The notes beneath the pieces are model-generated. The model was not told the origin of the DNA. It worked only from the letters and a program-made list of their open reading frames with translations, and did no database searches. From CBDFHF01 sp965247565 (lineage in GTDB: Bacteria; Pseudomonadota; Gammaproteobacteria; Methylococcales; Methylomonadaceae), in NCBI GenBank assembly GCA_965247565.1, contig CBDFHF010000003.1, positions 2,542,001-2,606,000 of the forward strand: a stretch of 64,000 nt of DNA, written 5' to 3'. This document shows, one piece after another, positions 37,322 to 47,177 of this stretch; positions within the stretch are counted from its first letter, which is position 1, and every line of letters begins with the position of its first letter. The translations under genes were made by a program, and so were the position numbers.

Positions 37322-38437
37322 TTAGTTAAATTGGCGTTTTCTTAAATTAAACAGAGCCAAGATGGCAGAGCTAAATAACCACGCACTAGCTGGAAGTGGC
37401 ACGGGGGTTAGCAGGAAAGCGCGGGAATTTATCCCTAATAGGCTATTGTATGCATTACCCACTATCCAGCCATGATCATTAATCCCGTTAGCAACAGATA
37501 ACACCCAGCCAGCGTTTACAGTATCTATATCTAAGAGATTATTTAGGTCTGTTAGCTTGCCTCCACTCCACAATGTTGCGCGAGTGTCACCGTTAAGGGT
37601 ATTACTTTGACCTACGATTTGGCCGGAATTATTAATGCTATAGGCAATGCTGGTATCTCCGCCCAGCAAAGTACCCAAGTCGGTTGTTGTGCCTCCCTGC
37701 CAAAGTGTAGCGTGAGTGATGGTATCGTTATTAATTTGACTCCAGCCAACTACCTGCCCGGAAGCATTAATTGCATTAGCGATGCTGCTGCCACTACCAA
37801 GAGTGCCTAGATTGGTTATTGTGCCTTGCTCGTTCCATAACGCAGCTTTTATGTCACCACCACTATCGCGACTATATCCCGCCACTTGCCCAGACGCGTT
37901 GATAGCATTAGCGGAACTTTCATTTTCTTCAAGACCACCTAGGTCGATTGAGTTAGAGCCATGCCATAACGTAGCCCGAGGAATTTCGCCCGTATCCCCG
38001 TAACTCCATCCGACTATCTGTCCAGAATCATTGATGGCGTTGGCTTGACTATTTCGGGAGCTAAGAAGTTTAACGGTATTTCCACTCCACAGAGTGGCAC
38101 GAGGGTTATAACCATTGCCCGTAATATCTTGAAATCCTGCCACTTGTCCAGAATTATTGACGGCATAGGCACCGCTACTGCTTCCTTCCGGGGTACTCAG
38201 ATTGGAAGAAGTCTCTTCATTCCACAATATGGCGTGCCAGAAATAGTTAGTATCGACGTTATATCCAACTATTTGTCCGGAAGTATTGATGGCGGTAGCA
38301 GAGTTATTGCTTGCCCCCAAGCTACTCAGGTCGGTAAAAGTGTAGGTTTCTGCCTGGGCTGAGGTGTATAAAGCAAATCCTGCTAATACCAAAATAGCAA
38401 GTGGGTATGGTCTAGTTTTATTGATTTTCGTCGTCAT
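37322..38437 (-). CDS. HAF-repeat extracellular protein with VPLPA-CTERM sorting signal
   Basis: A 371-residue exported protein. A signal peptide ends near AQAE (30). Six to seven repeats of about 45-50 residues follow, each of the form AxAINxSGQVVGxS...ATLWxGG, the HAF-repeat pattern of predicted beta-propeller-like surface proteins. The C-terminus reads VPLPASAWLFSSAI followed by a basic tail (NLRKRQF), an exosortase sorting signal. GAGAG precedes the ATG. It converges on the exopolysaccharide fusion gene. Its function is unknown; location at the cell surface or in the matrix is inferred. Confidence 0.85.
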   Translation of the reverse strand: MTTKINKTRPYPLAILVLAGFALYTSAQAETYTFTDLSSLGASNNSATAINTSGQIVGYNVDTNYFWHAILWNEETSSNLSTPEGSSSGAYAVNNSGQVAGFQDITGNGYNPRATLWSGNTVKLLSSRNSQANAINDSGQIVGWSYGDTGEIPRATLWHGSNSIDLGGLEENESSANAINASGQVAGYSRDSGGDIKAALWNEQGTITNLGTLGSGSSIANAINASGQVVGWSQINNDTITHATLWQGGTTTDLGTLLGGDTSIAYSINNSGQIVGQSNTLNGDTRATLWSGGKLTDLNNLLDIDTVNAGWVLSVANGINDHGWIVGNAYNSLLGINSRAFLLTPVPLPASAWLFSSAILALFNLRKRQFN

Positions 38438-38802
38438 GCGGATCTCTCAAAATAGTATTTTAAACGGGTAAACAGCACTGTATCCGGTAAATCTGGATAG
38501 ATGAGTTGATCAATCTACTCTTGATGAGCGTTAGTTATATATTGATATATTAAAATTTGCAAATTCTTAATATCTTGGGGTGGAGAGATAGCATGAGGGT
38601 TTTTAGTTACTAACTCTAATAGGGTTTATGTTGAGGTGTCTTAAGTTGCATATTTCTGTGTTCGGCGACAATTACCATGTCCGGTATGACGACAACTATC
38701 TTGACCGGTTGACCGATACGGAGGACAACAGTGAGTTTTACTTTTATTGGGAGCTCACCCTTGTCTGGAAAACGTATTACTCAACAACAAGAGAGTTTAT
38801 AT

Positions 38803-40278
38803 ATGAACAAACGTCAACGAGGACAAAGCCAAGCCAGTGCGGCAGCGCAGGCATCACTATCTGAACGGTCTGGTCGCAGAATAGAAAAAGGGGATCGTCA
38901 ATCCATTCCAGGTGAACGGCACTGGCGGACACGCGAAGATCCTTTTGAAGCGATCTGGCAACAGGAATTGGTACCCCTGTTAGAAAAAGAAGCCCAGCTC
39001 ACGGGCTTAAGGCTTTGGGAATACTTGGAAGATAAGCATCCTGGTCAATTTCCCTACCGTGTTTTGCGTACCCTGCAACGCCGCGTCAAACACTGGAAAG
39101 CCACCCAAGGCCCCGACAAAGTGATTATCTTTCGACAGTCAGTCCCCGCAGGCCAGCAGGGTTTATCGGATTTCAGTCATCCAAACACGGCAATCACTAT
39201 CCAAGGTAAAGACTTCCCTCATCTGTTGTACCAGTTCCGTTTGGCCTATAGTGGTTGGCGTTATGTTCAAATTATGTTGGGTGGGGAAAGTTATTCGGCC
39301 TTGGCTGATGGGTTGCAGTCGGCGTTAATGCTTGCTGGTGGCAGCCCACTTGAACATCGCACCGACAGCTTAAGCGCTGCGTTTAAAAATCAACAGGAAG
39401 AGCAGACACTCACACAACCTTACCAAGCGCTGTGTGCTCATTACCAGATACGAGCCACCCGTAACAATCGAGGCGTCAGTCATGAGAATGGTGCGATTGA
39501 ATGTGCCCATGGTTCCTTCAAGCATCGGCTGGATCAAGCTCTAAAGCTCAGAGGCAGTTGTGATTTTGCCACGATCAAAGACTATCAGGACTTTCTTGAG
39601 AAAGTCTCTGGTCGGCTAAATAAACGCTGCCAGACGCGTTTTAGAGAAGAGCAGCAGGCCTTACAGCCTTTGCCAGGTGAGCGTTTTATGGACTATAGCG
39701 AACTTAGTTTAAAAGTGACGCGTAGTAGTACCTTAGAAATTAAACGGGTACTGTATACCGTGCCCTCGCGGCTGATCGGCGAGCAGGTTCGCGTGCAGGT
39801 GTATCATGATCGCTTGATCCTGTTTGTTGGTCAAACTTTAACAACAACGCTACCCCGTATTTACCCGAAAGTCGGTCAAGAACGGAGTCGGCGTATCGAT
39901 TATCGACACCTGATCCATAGCTTGTCTGCCAAGCCCCAAGCCTTCCGGTTCTTACAGTTCCGTGATGAGTTATTGCCTACGGACACGTACCGCCTGTTAT
40001 GGCAGCACAGTGATCAACAATTTGATACGCAAGACGCCTGTAAATGGATGGTCGGCGTACTGAGAATTGCTATGGATCATGATTGTGAAGAATCTTTAGG
40101 ACGGGAGTTGTTGGCAACTGTCGATAACACCCAGCCATTGCCTACCCTTAAGGCCCTACAAGAGCGCTACTTAGGTAAACAAGTCGCCCCCGTGATAGTC
40201 GCACGGCAACATGACTTAGCCAGCTATGATCAGTTGTTACAGAGGCGCTGGTACCAGCCGGAGGCTGGTCATGCCTGA
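38803..40278 (+). CDS. istA: IS21-family transposase IstA
   Basis: A 491-residue DDE transposase. The N-terminal helix-turn-helix (AAAQASLSERSGRRIEKG) binds the terminal repeats. The catalytic core has the Asp in GLSDFSH, an Asp in LEHRTDSLSAAF, and the Glu in SHENGAIECAHG. The beta-barrel and C-terminal domains are complete. ATG 38803 with GAGAG upstream is preferred to an in-frame GTG at 38731. It overlaps istB by eight bases. Confidence 0.92.
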   Translation: MNKRQRGQSQASAAAQASLSERSGRRIEKGDRQSIPGERHWRTREDPFEAIWQQELVPLLEKEAQLTGLRLWEYLEDKHPGQFPYRVLRTLQRRVKHWKATQGPDKVIIFRQSVPAGQQGLSDFSHPNTAITIQGKDFPHLLYQFRLAYSGWRYVQIMLGGESYSALADGLQSALMLAGGSPLEHRTDSLSAAFKNQQEEQTLTQPYQALCAHYQIRATRNNRGVSHENGAIECAHGSFKHRLDQALKLRGSCDFATIKDYQDFLEKVSGRLNKRCQTRFREEQQALQPLPGERFMDYSELSLKVTRSSTLEIKRVLYTVPSRLIGEQVRVQVYHDRLILFVGQTLTTTLPRIYPKVGQERSRRIDYRHLIHSLSAKPQAFRFLQFRDELLPTDTYRLLWQHSDQQFDTQDACKWMVGVLRIAMDHDCEESLGRELLATVDNTQPLPTLKALQERYLGKQVAPVIVARQHDLASYDQLLQRRWYQPEAGHA

Positions 40279-41008
40279 AACCATCGATTTATTACTCAAA
40301 CAGCTCAGACTACCCACGTTTGTCCGCCATTACCAAAGCCATCAAGAACAAGCGCTTGCCAAGGGCTATGGGCATATCCGGTATTTATCGGGGTTATGTG
40401 AACAGGAAGCGGCGGATCGTTATCAAAAGCGTGTGCAAAAATGGACCCGAGAAGCCGGTTTGCCGGCAGGGAAGAGTTTTGCCAACTTCAATCAGGCTGA
40501 ACTCAGCGCCACCGTACAACAGCAGGTTGCCATGTTGAAAGACCAAACTGACTGGGCGCATAAAGCGGGCAACGTCTTATTGATTGGCCCCTCTGGTGTC
40601 GGTAAATCGCATATGGCCGCAGCCCTTGCCAGTCAGTTAATCGAACAAAACGTGCGTGTTAAATGGTTCTCGGCAATAGCGCTGGTGCAAAGCCTACAGC
40701 AAGCCAAGCGTGACTTAGACTTAATGACAGCAATGACGCGTCTGGATAAATATCAGGTGCTGGTGATTGATGATATTGGTTACGTCAAAAAGACCGATGC
40801 GGAGACCCAAGTGCTCTTTGAATTCATTGCCCATCGATATGAGAGTGGCAGCCTAATCATCACTTCAAACCAACCGTTTAGCCAGTGGGACCACATATTT
40901 CCAGACACCATGATGACTGTTGCGGCAATTGATCGCATCATCCACCATGCCACCATTATTGAAATAGAGGGAGAAAGTTATCGAAAAAAACAGAGCCTAA
41001 AAAAGTAA
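40271..41008 (+). CDS. istB: IS21 helper ATPase IstB
   Basis: A 245-residue AAA+ ATPase that selects the target and activates IstA. Walker A is GPSGVGKSHMA and Walker B is LVIDDIGYV; ITSNQPFSQWD is the family sensor region. The N-terminal helical domain (about 1-80) is present. The full frame and IS ends suggest a functional element. Confidence 0.93.
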   Translation: MPETIDLLLKQLRLPTFVRHYQSHQEQALAKGYGHIRYLSGLCEQEAADRYQKRVQKWTREAGLPAGKSFANFNQAELSATVQQQVAMLKDQTDWAHKAGNVLLIGPSGVGKSHMAAALASQLIEQNVRVKWFSAIALVQSLQQAKRDLDLMTAMTRLDKYQVLVIDDIGYVKKTDAETQVLFEFIAHRYESGSLIITSNQPFSQWDHIFPDTMMTVAAIDRIIHHATIIEIEGESYRKKQSLKK

Positions 41009-41140
41009 CCCATTTTTTTAACTAAAACCGGCCAGGGTAATTGACGTCAAACCGGCAAAGATAATTGACGCCGGACATTTCTGCGGTCTTTTAATGTTTG
41101 AAGTTCTTGCGATACCCTTCCATAAATCCTGATTCGGCAC

Positions 41141-42469
41141 CTATCGATCACAAATTAAATCCCGCAGGCTTAAATTCTGTAACACCGCATCAGCAGACGC
41201 TTGTATATTTAGGGTCAAATCGGCAAGGTTGGTGGGAACATTAGTACTGCTCTGCTTAAAATCATTCTCAGATTCCCCTGCGCAACGCAACGCCTGGTAA
41301 AGTTCTTGTAGACGGATGGTTTCAAGGTCTCTTGCTGGCAGATAAGATTCCGGCTCTTCGTGCAGGGTTACTATTAAATGTGCTTGTTGTAGTGTTTTCA
41401 GTGTTTTAAACACGGGTTCCCAAGGCATATGAACTTCATCGGCTAATGCAGATAGTGTCCAGTGCTTGTCTCCGTAATAATAGGCTTTGCCTATTAGGTA
41501 CATCAGCAAAAGACCCAAGGATTCTAGTTCTCTGTGGCTAAGTTCTGGACTGCGGCTTTTGTAATCCAAATAGCGAGGGTGCTGGCAATAAAAGGAAATG
41601 ACTCCGCCAAGTAATAAAATCAACCAAGTAACATATAGCCAAATCATGAATAAAATGACGATAGCAAAACCGGAATAAATCGCATTGTAACTTGCTGATT
41701 CCGCAACGAATAAACCAAACAGCCAGCCCACCAGTTTCCAGGCCAGACAGGCAAAGGTACCCCCAATCACGGCGGCGCGGAATTCAACACGGGTGTTAGG
41801 AATAAAGCTGTACACAAAAGTAAACGCGGCGATGATAAGAAGGTACGGCAGGATTAGTCCCAACAAATAGTAGACCGTGCCGAACGGCTCTAATGCGGTT
41901 ATTTTTAATACGATCCCCGTATTGGCCATGGATGCAGTCATGCCGAGTGCGGCGAAGATCAGCACAGGCCCAATCAATAAAATGCTTAAATAATCGCTGA
42001 AACGACGTATCCAACCCCGCGCTACATCGGTACGCCAGATTTGATTAAAACTATCCTCAATTTTGATGAGTAGGGCGACTACTGAATATAACAAAATCAC
42101 TAAACCTAGAGAACCCAGTACTCCCACCTGAATATTTTCTACAAAACCGATGATATTATGGACTAACTCTGGAGCTTTACTGCCCAGCGGAGTCATAAGC
42201 TCCAGCAAAAACGGTTCCAATTGATTATGGACGCCAAAAGCTTTTAAGACCGAAAAGCTAACGGCTAACAATGGCGCTAGGGATAGCAGTGTTGTGTAAA
42301 CCAAGCCCATGGCTCGATAGTTTAAATCGTCCATAGTCACTTCCCTGACCAACACATATAACCAACGGGCAATTCCGATGACGTCTAATCTAGCCGAAGC
42401 GCGATCATCATGATGACTGTGCCAGATTTGCTGTTCCAGACGGGTTTTTAAATTAGCCAACTTAAGCAT
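41141..42469 (-). CDS. YihY/BrkB-family inner-membrane protein
   Basis: A 442-residue membrane protein of the YihY family (once called RNase BN). About six membrane segments lie between residues 50 and 320, including the family signature YRAMGLVYTTLLSLAPLLAV and a GGVISFYCQHP end. A C-terminal cytoplasmic domain of about 110 residues has a winged-helix look (LSALADEVHMP). Role is unknown; envelope or transport functions have been proposed. ATG 42469 follows AAGGAAAC. It is divergent from folP. Confidence 0.85.
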   Translation of the reverse strand: MLKLANLKTRLEQQIWHSHHDDRASARLDVIGIARWLYVLVREVTMDDLNYRAMGLVYTTLLSLAPLLAVSFSVLKAFGVHNQLEPFLLELMTPLGSKAPELVHNIIGFVENIQVGVLGSLGLVILLYSVVALLIKIEDSFNQIWRTDVARGWIRRFSDYLSILLIGPVLIFAALGMTASMANTGIVLKITALEPFGTVYYLLGLILPYLLIIAAFTFVYSFIPNTRVEFRAAVIGGTFACLAWKLVGWLFGLFVAESASYNAIYSGFAIVILFMIWLYVTWLILLLGGVISFYCQHPRYLDYKSRSPELSHRELESLGLLLMYLIGKAYYYGDKHWTLSALADEVHMPWEPVFKTLKTLQQAHLIVTLHEEPESYLPARDLETIRLQELYQALRCAGESENDFKQSSTNVPTNLADLTLNIQASADAVLQNLSLRDLICDR

Positions 42470-42672
42470 GGAGTTTCCTTGTGTTAGCGGAGGCCTTATT
42501 GAGCATCCATTTTTGCGGTTTGCACACTTTAGTTGATTCTTGTGTTTTAACCCAATATCCACAGAGATAACGGTGCATAAAAATCTGATTATCAGCTTTT
42601 ATAATCCTTTTAGCACTTAAGAATTTGGTTATTATAGCCAGATTAAATGTTTACAAACCTGGAGAGTGCTGG

Positions 42673-43488
42673 ATGTTTGGGCAAATCAACGAGCCGTTGA
42701 TAATGGGGATTTTAAATGTGACACCGGATAGTTTTTCAGATGGCGGGCATTATGCAACGCTGGATTCGGCATTGCGGCAAGTGACCAAAATGCTAGCTGA
42801 AGGAGTTGATATTATTGATATTGGTGGAGAATCCACACGACCTGGTGCTGACCCGGTTTCAACGGCAGAGCAGATTCAGCGTGTTGTCCCGATTATTGAA
42901 GCTATCAGAAAGCAATCTAATGTGATCATCAGCATTGATACTACATTAAGTGCCGTTGCGGATGCGGCGTTACGGGTCGGCGCAAACATTATTAATGATG
43001 TGTCAGCAGGGCAGGGCGATGTCGATATGCTGCATTTTGTCGCTCAAACGAACACCCCCATTATTTTGATGCACAGTCAGGGTAAGCCCAAAACAATGCA
43101 AGATAATCCTCACTATAACCATGTTGTTCAAGAGGTCTATGATGATTTGCAAGGGCGCATTAATGCTGCGTTAATGGCGGGTATTAAAAATACCCATATA
43201 GCCATCGATCCTGGTATCGGTTTTGGAAAACGCAAACAGGATAATTTGGATTTATTGGCCCACTTACCTCAGTTTGTAGCAACTGGCTACCCGGTATTGT
43301 TGGGTACTAGCCGTAAACGTTTTATGGGTTCAATTTGTGATATCGATAATCCAGCAGAACTAGTTACAGCTACTGCCGTGACAACTGCCTTAGGCGTAAT
43401 GGCTGGCGTGAAAATTTTTAGAGTGCATGATGTGAAAGAAAACCGGCAGGCGGCAGATGTAGCTTGGGCGATTAAGCAAAGTTATTGA
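42673..43488 (+). CDS. folP: Dihydropteroate synthase
   Basis: A 271-residue folate enzyme joining p-aminobenzoate to dihydropterin pyrophosphate. Motifs are complete: NVTPDSFSDGG near the N-terminus, GGESTRPGA, NDVSAG, DPGIGFGK, and GTSRKRF; these bind pterin and phosphate. GGAGAG seven bases upstream supports ATG 42673 over an in-frame TTG at 42625. It heads a run of six plus-strand genes with very short gaps. glmM, its frequent partner, is absent. Confidence 0.95.
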   Translation: MFGQINEPLIMGILNVTPDSFSDGGHYATLDSALRQVTKMLAEGVDIIDIGGESTRPGADPVSTAEQIQRVVPIIEAIRKQSNVIISIDTTLSAVADAALRVGANIINDVSAGQGDVDMLHFVAQTNTPIILMHSQGKPKTMQDNPHYNHVVQEVYDDLQGRINAALMAGIKNTHIAIDPGIGFGKRKQDNLDLLAHLPQFVATGYPVLLGTSRKRFMGSICDIDNPAELVTATAVTTALGVMAGVKIFRVHDVKENRQAADVAWAIKQSY

Positions 43489-43497
43489 TTTCCCAAT

Positions 43498-44403
43498 ATG
43501 CACTTGGCGCTAAACAACTTAGAACAAAGCTTTCAGGGTTCACCATTAACCAAAATTGATGATGATTTTCTGGACCAGCACTACGTTGAGCTTTGGATAA
43601 AGCGCGATGATTTGTTGCATCCGATTATTTCAGGTAACAAATGGCGTAAGCTGAAATATAGCTTGGATCATGCGCTGTCGATAGGTGCTGATACGATTGT
43701 TAGCATGGGTGGGGCTTATTCAAACCATCTGCATGCTTTGGCTTATACGGGTAGAGCATTAGGTATTAAAACCGTGGCATTAGTTCGCGGTGAGCGACCT
43801 AACCCGCTAACAGCAACCCAGCAAGATATGCAAAGCTGGGGCATGGAGTTGCGTTTTGTTCCCCGCTCGGACTACCGCTTACTCCGGCAATATCGCGGTT
43901 GCCATGATTTGCCGGGTTTACGACCCAACCAGTATTGGTTGCCTGAAGGCGGTGCCCACGTTTTTGCTTTGCAAGGTGTAGGCGAGCTGGTTGAAGAAAT
44001 CACTATTTCTTATGATGTGTTGTGTGTGCCCTGCGGAACAGGAACTACGTTGGCGGGATTAATTGGAAAAGCCTCTGAAATAGTGACTGTGTTGGGTTTT
44101 GCCGCCGTAAAAAATGCAGATTTTTTGCAAACCGATGTGAATAATTTACTGTCTTATCCCAAAAATAACTGGCAGATTAATCATGAATATCATTTGGGTG
44201 GTTTCGCAAAAACGAATACTGAACTACTCTCATTTATAAATGATTTTGAAGCCAAGACGGGCATTCCTTTAGAACCGATATATACCGGAAAAATGATGTT
44301 CGGTTTGTATGATCTGATTAAAAAGCAACATTTCAAAAGCGGTGTGCGCATTGTTGCACTGCATACCGGTGGCTTACAGGGTAAGAGGGGATTTGAGCTA
44401 TGA
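43498..44403 (+). CDS. PLP-dependent enzyme, ACC deaminase / D-cysteine desulfhydrase family
   Basis: A 301-residue fold-type II pyridoxal-phosphate enzyme. The lysine that should form the Schiff base lies in SGNKWRKLKY (about 50-55), with GGAYSNHLHALAY for substrate and PCGTGTTLAGL for the phosphate. The family covers 1-aminocyclopropane-1-carboxylate deaminase and D-cysteine desulfhydrase, and sequence motifs alone do not choose between them. It starts ten bases after folP and its stop overlaps the next start (ATGA). Confidence 0.8.
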   Translation: MHLALNNLEQSFQGSPLTKIDDDFLDQHYVELWIKRDDLLHPIISGNKWRKLKYSLDHALSIGADTIVSMGGAYSNHLHALAYTGRALGIKTVALVRGERPNPLTATQQDMQSWGMELRFVPRSDYRLLRQYRGCHDLPGLRPNQYWLPEGGAHVFALQGVGELVEEITISYDVLCVPCGTGTTLAGLIGKASEIVTVLGFAAVKNADFLQTDVNNLLSYPKNNWQINHEYHLGGFAKTNTELLSFINDFEAKTGIPLEPIYTGKMMFGLYDLIKKQHFKSGVRIVALHTGGLQGKRGFEL

Positions 44404-45059
44404 ACAGAGTATTAGAGTCTGAGTTAATGGACGATGAGCAGCAGGTTACGGCTTATGCCGAGGCCGATTTTGAAGCTCCGCATAGTCAGTTTATACAGCG
44501 GTTACAAAGTTTTATGAATGAATCTCTATTTAACCAGACCGCTTTGGATTTAGGTTGCGGCCCCGGGGACATCAGCCGGCGCTTTATTGAGGCTTTCCCA
44601 CTCAGCAAAGTCGATGCGGTTGATGGCTCAGTCCCAATGATCACCTTAGGCAAGCGAATGCTCTTGCCGACACACAAATCAAAGGTGAACTTTATTTTGG
44701 GGGTTTTGCCAAACGTTTTGTTGCCGCAATCCAGTTATCAACTTATTTTTAGTAACAGTTTGTTACATCATTTGCAGGACCCGCAAGTACTATGGCAAGT
44801 GGTAAAGCATTATTCGCGATCGGGCAGTCGGATTGTCATCATGGATTTAATACGACCTGCTACCATTGAAAACGCTCGGGCAATCGTAAAAACCTATGCG
44901 ATTGACGAGCCGGAAATATTGCAACGAGACTTTTACAATTCTTTAACGGCAGCATTCACTCTTGACGAAATTAAAACCCAACTTAAACAAGCGGGGTTGC
45001 GTTTATTGGTTGAACAAATTAGCGATCGACATGTTTTTATTTCGGGCGTTATAGCCTGA
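44400..45059 (+). CDS. Class I SAM-dependent methyltransferase
   Basis: A 219-residue enzyme with the Rossmann-type SAM fold: motif I ALDLGCGPGDISR, acidic residue in KVDAVDGS, and a post-motif LIFSNSLLHHLQDP. The His-rich SLLHHL is common in small-molecule methyltransferases of the type 11 group. Substrate is unknown. Coupled by ATGA overlap with the PLP enzyme before it, so possibly same pathway, but the surrounding genes are general housekeeping. Confidence 0.8.
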   Translation: MNRVLESELMDDEQQVTAYAEADFEAPHSQFIQRLQSFMNESLFNQTALDLGCGPGDISRRFIEAFPLSKVDAVDGSVPMITLGKRMLLPTHKSKVNFILGVLPNVLLPQSSYQLIFSNSLLHHLQDPQVLWQVVKHYSRSGSRIVIMDLIRPATIENARAIVKTYAIDEPEILQRDFYNSLTAAFTLDEIKTQLKQAGLRLLVEQISDRHVFISGVIA

Positions 45060-45081
45060 TTGATGAGTTAACGGATACATA

Positions 45082-47175
45082 ATGGATATAACTGCTGAAC
45101 CCGCCCAATCAATTGATCTGCAAAAGCCAGATTTTTATATAAATCGTGACTTAAGTTTGCTGGAGTTTAACAAACGAGTTTTGGCTCAGGCCAACGATGA
45201 GAACGTGCCGTTACTGGAACGTCTTAACTATTTATGTATCTCCTGCTCTAATCTGGATGAATTCTACGAGGTACGGGTTGCCAGCATTATCGAGATGGCC
45301 AGTATTGATCCTAAAGCGGTTGGAGTAGATGGCTTAAGCATCAACGAGCAGTTGGAATCGATTTCAATGACTGCTCATCAATTGGTTGATGAACAGTACA
45401 AAGTGTTGAATGAAGTTTTGATTCCTAAATTGGCAGAGCAAAAAATCCGTTTTGTGCGCAGAACTGAATGGTCTGAAGGCCAACAGAAATGGTTGGAAAG
45501 TTATTTTAATGACGAATTATTACCTATCCTGACGCCTGTGGGTTTGGATTCTGCACATCCTTTCCCGCGAATACTTAATAAAAGTTTAAACTTCATTATC
45601 TCTTTAACAGGTAAAGATGCGTTTGGCAGAAATAGTGGCCGGGCCATTTTGCAGGCTCCCAGATCACTACCCAGAGTGGTGCAGTTGCCGGTTGAAGAAA
45701 CGCACAGTGGACCAGCAGATTTTGTGTTCTTATCATCCATTATTCATGCGTTTGTCAGCGAACTTTTTAACGGCATGACCGTTAAAGGGTGTTATCAATT
45801 TAGAGTGACCCGAAACAGCGATTTTTTTGTAGATGATGATGCCATCGATGATTTGCTATTGGCTATGGAAGGCGAATTGGCGATGCGAAATTATGGTGAT
45901 GAAGTGCGATTGGAAGTAGATGCGAATTGTCCTGAGGAAACGGTTGCCTTTTTGCTGGGCCGATTTGACTTACCGCGTGACCGGCTTTTTTTAGTAGATG
46001 GCCCGGTTAATCTGAATAGAATTCAGGAAATAAACGATTTACTGGATCGACCTGATCTTAAGTTTGTGCCTTATAAACCGGCAGTTCCGCCGCAGTTGGC
46101 GCGGAACAAGGACATGTTTGCCGCGATTAAGCGCCACGATATTTTACTGCAACACCCTTATGAATCATTTTCACCCGTTATTGACTTTATTCGCCAGGCC
46201 GCAGCCGATCCGGATGTGATTGCTATTAAACAAACGCTATATCGTACCGGTACGAATTCACCGATTGTTAGCGCTTTGGTTAATGCTGCCAGAGCGGGTA
46301 AAGAAGTAACGGTGGTGATTGAATTACGAGCCCGGTTTGATGAAAAAGCCAATATCGGCTTGGCCTCTAAATTACAGGAAGCCGCTGTGCATGTGGTGTA
46401 TGGGGTGGTGGGTTATAAGACCCACGCCAAAATGTGTTTGGTACTGAGGCGAGAAGGTAAGCAACTGCGTCATTATGTGCATTTGGGCACGGGCAACTAT
46501 CATCCCAAAACAGCGCAGCTATATACTGACTATGGTTTGTTTTCTAGCGATAAGGAGTTGGGGGAAGATGTGCGACGGGTATTTGCGCAGTTGACCAGTT
46601 TAGGTAAGGTGATAAAACTCAACAAATTATTGCAATCGCCGTTTACCTTACACAGTGGCTTAATGGAGAAAATTGAAAGGGAAATTCGCCACGCTAATAA
46701 CGGCAGGCCCGCCAGGATTATCATTAAAGTGAACGCAGTGGTTGAGGAGCAAACCATTCAAGCGCTTTATCGGGCCTCTCAGGCCGGAGTGATGGTTAAA
46801 TTGATCGTGCGCGGTATTTGTTGTTTACGACCAGGAATGCTGGGTGTTTCTGACAATATTGAAGTAAGATCGATTATTGGTAGGTTTTTAGAACATGCTC
46901 GAGTCTACGCGTTTGAAAATGACGGCAATCCCGAAGTTTATGCATCCAGCGCCGATTTAATGAACCGAAACATGTTTCGCCGTGTGGAAGTGTGCTTTCC
47001 GATTGAATACAAAAAATTACACTTGCGCATTATGCATGACTTGGAATTGTATTTAAAAGATAACTCTCAAGCTTGGTTATTGCAGTCAGATGGCAGTTAT
47101 GAGCGCTTGCATGCGCCAAAGGGGGCTGAATCGGTTCAGGCCCAGAGCGTATTGTTAAACGAACTTTTAGCCTGA
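45082..47175 (+). CDS. ppk1: Polyphosphate kinase 1
   Basis: A 697-residue enzyme that reversibly makes polyphosphate from ATP. The N-terminal domain carries INRDLSLLEFNKRVL and SNLDEFYEVRVA. The phospholipase-D-like catalytic halves include IKQTLYRTG, the KTHAKMCLVLR block with the autophosphorylated His, and HLGTGNYHPKTA with the second His. Length is normal (E. coli 688). ppx, its usual partner, is not adjacent. It ends two bases before def. Confidence 0.95.
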   Translation: MDITAEPAQSIDLQKPDFYINRDLSLLEFNKRVLAQANDENVPLLERLNYLCISCSNLDEFYEVRVASIIEMASIDPKAVGVDGLSINEQLESISMTAHQLVDEQYKVLNEVLIPKLAEQKIRFVRRTEWSEGQQKWLESYFNDELLPILTPVGLDSAHPFPRILNKSLNFIISLTGKDAFGRNSGRAILQAPRSLPRVVQLPVEETHSGPADFVFLSSIIHAFVSELFNGMTVKGCYQFRVTRNSDFFVDDDAIDDLLLAMEGELAMRNYGDEVRLEVDANCPEETVAFLLGRFDLPRDRLFLVDGPVNLNRIQEINDLLDRPDLKFVPYKPAVPPQLARNKDMFAAIKRHDILLQHPYESFSPVIDFIRQAAADPDVIAIKQTLYRTGTNSPIVSALVNAARAGKEVTVVIELRARFDEKANIGLASKLQEAAVHVVYGVVGYKTHAKMCLVLRREGKQLRHYVHLGTGNYHPKTAQLYTDYGLFSSDKELGEDVRRVFAQLTSLGKVIKLNKLLQSPFTLHSGLMEKIEREIRHANNGRPARIIIKVNAVVEEQTIQALYRASQAGVMVKLIVRGICCLRPGMLGVSDNIEVRSIIGRFLEHARVYAFENDGNPEVYASSADLMNRNMFRRVEVCFPIEYKKLHLRIMHDLELYLKDNSQAWLLQSDGSYERLHAPKGAESVQAQSVLLNELLA

Positions 47176-47177
47176 AT

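Larger units (their letters stand above)
38659..41077 (+). mobile_element. Complete IS21-family insertion sequence (2,419 bp)
   Basis: Left and right ends are long imperfect inverted repeats of about 52 bases (38659-38710 and 41026-41077), starting TGTTCGGCG and, on the complement, TGTCCGGCG. Each end holds two tandem copies of a motif near GACAATTACC...CCGGT, the multiple transposase sites of IS21 elements. A six-base target duplication TTTCTG lies at 38653-38658 and 41078-41083. Both istA and istB are intact. It inserted between the HAF-repeat gene and the yihY-family gene without breaking either. Confidence 0.92.
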
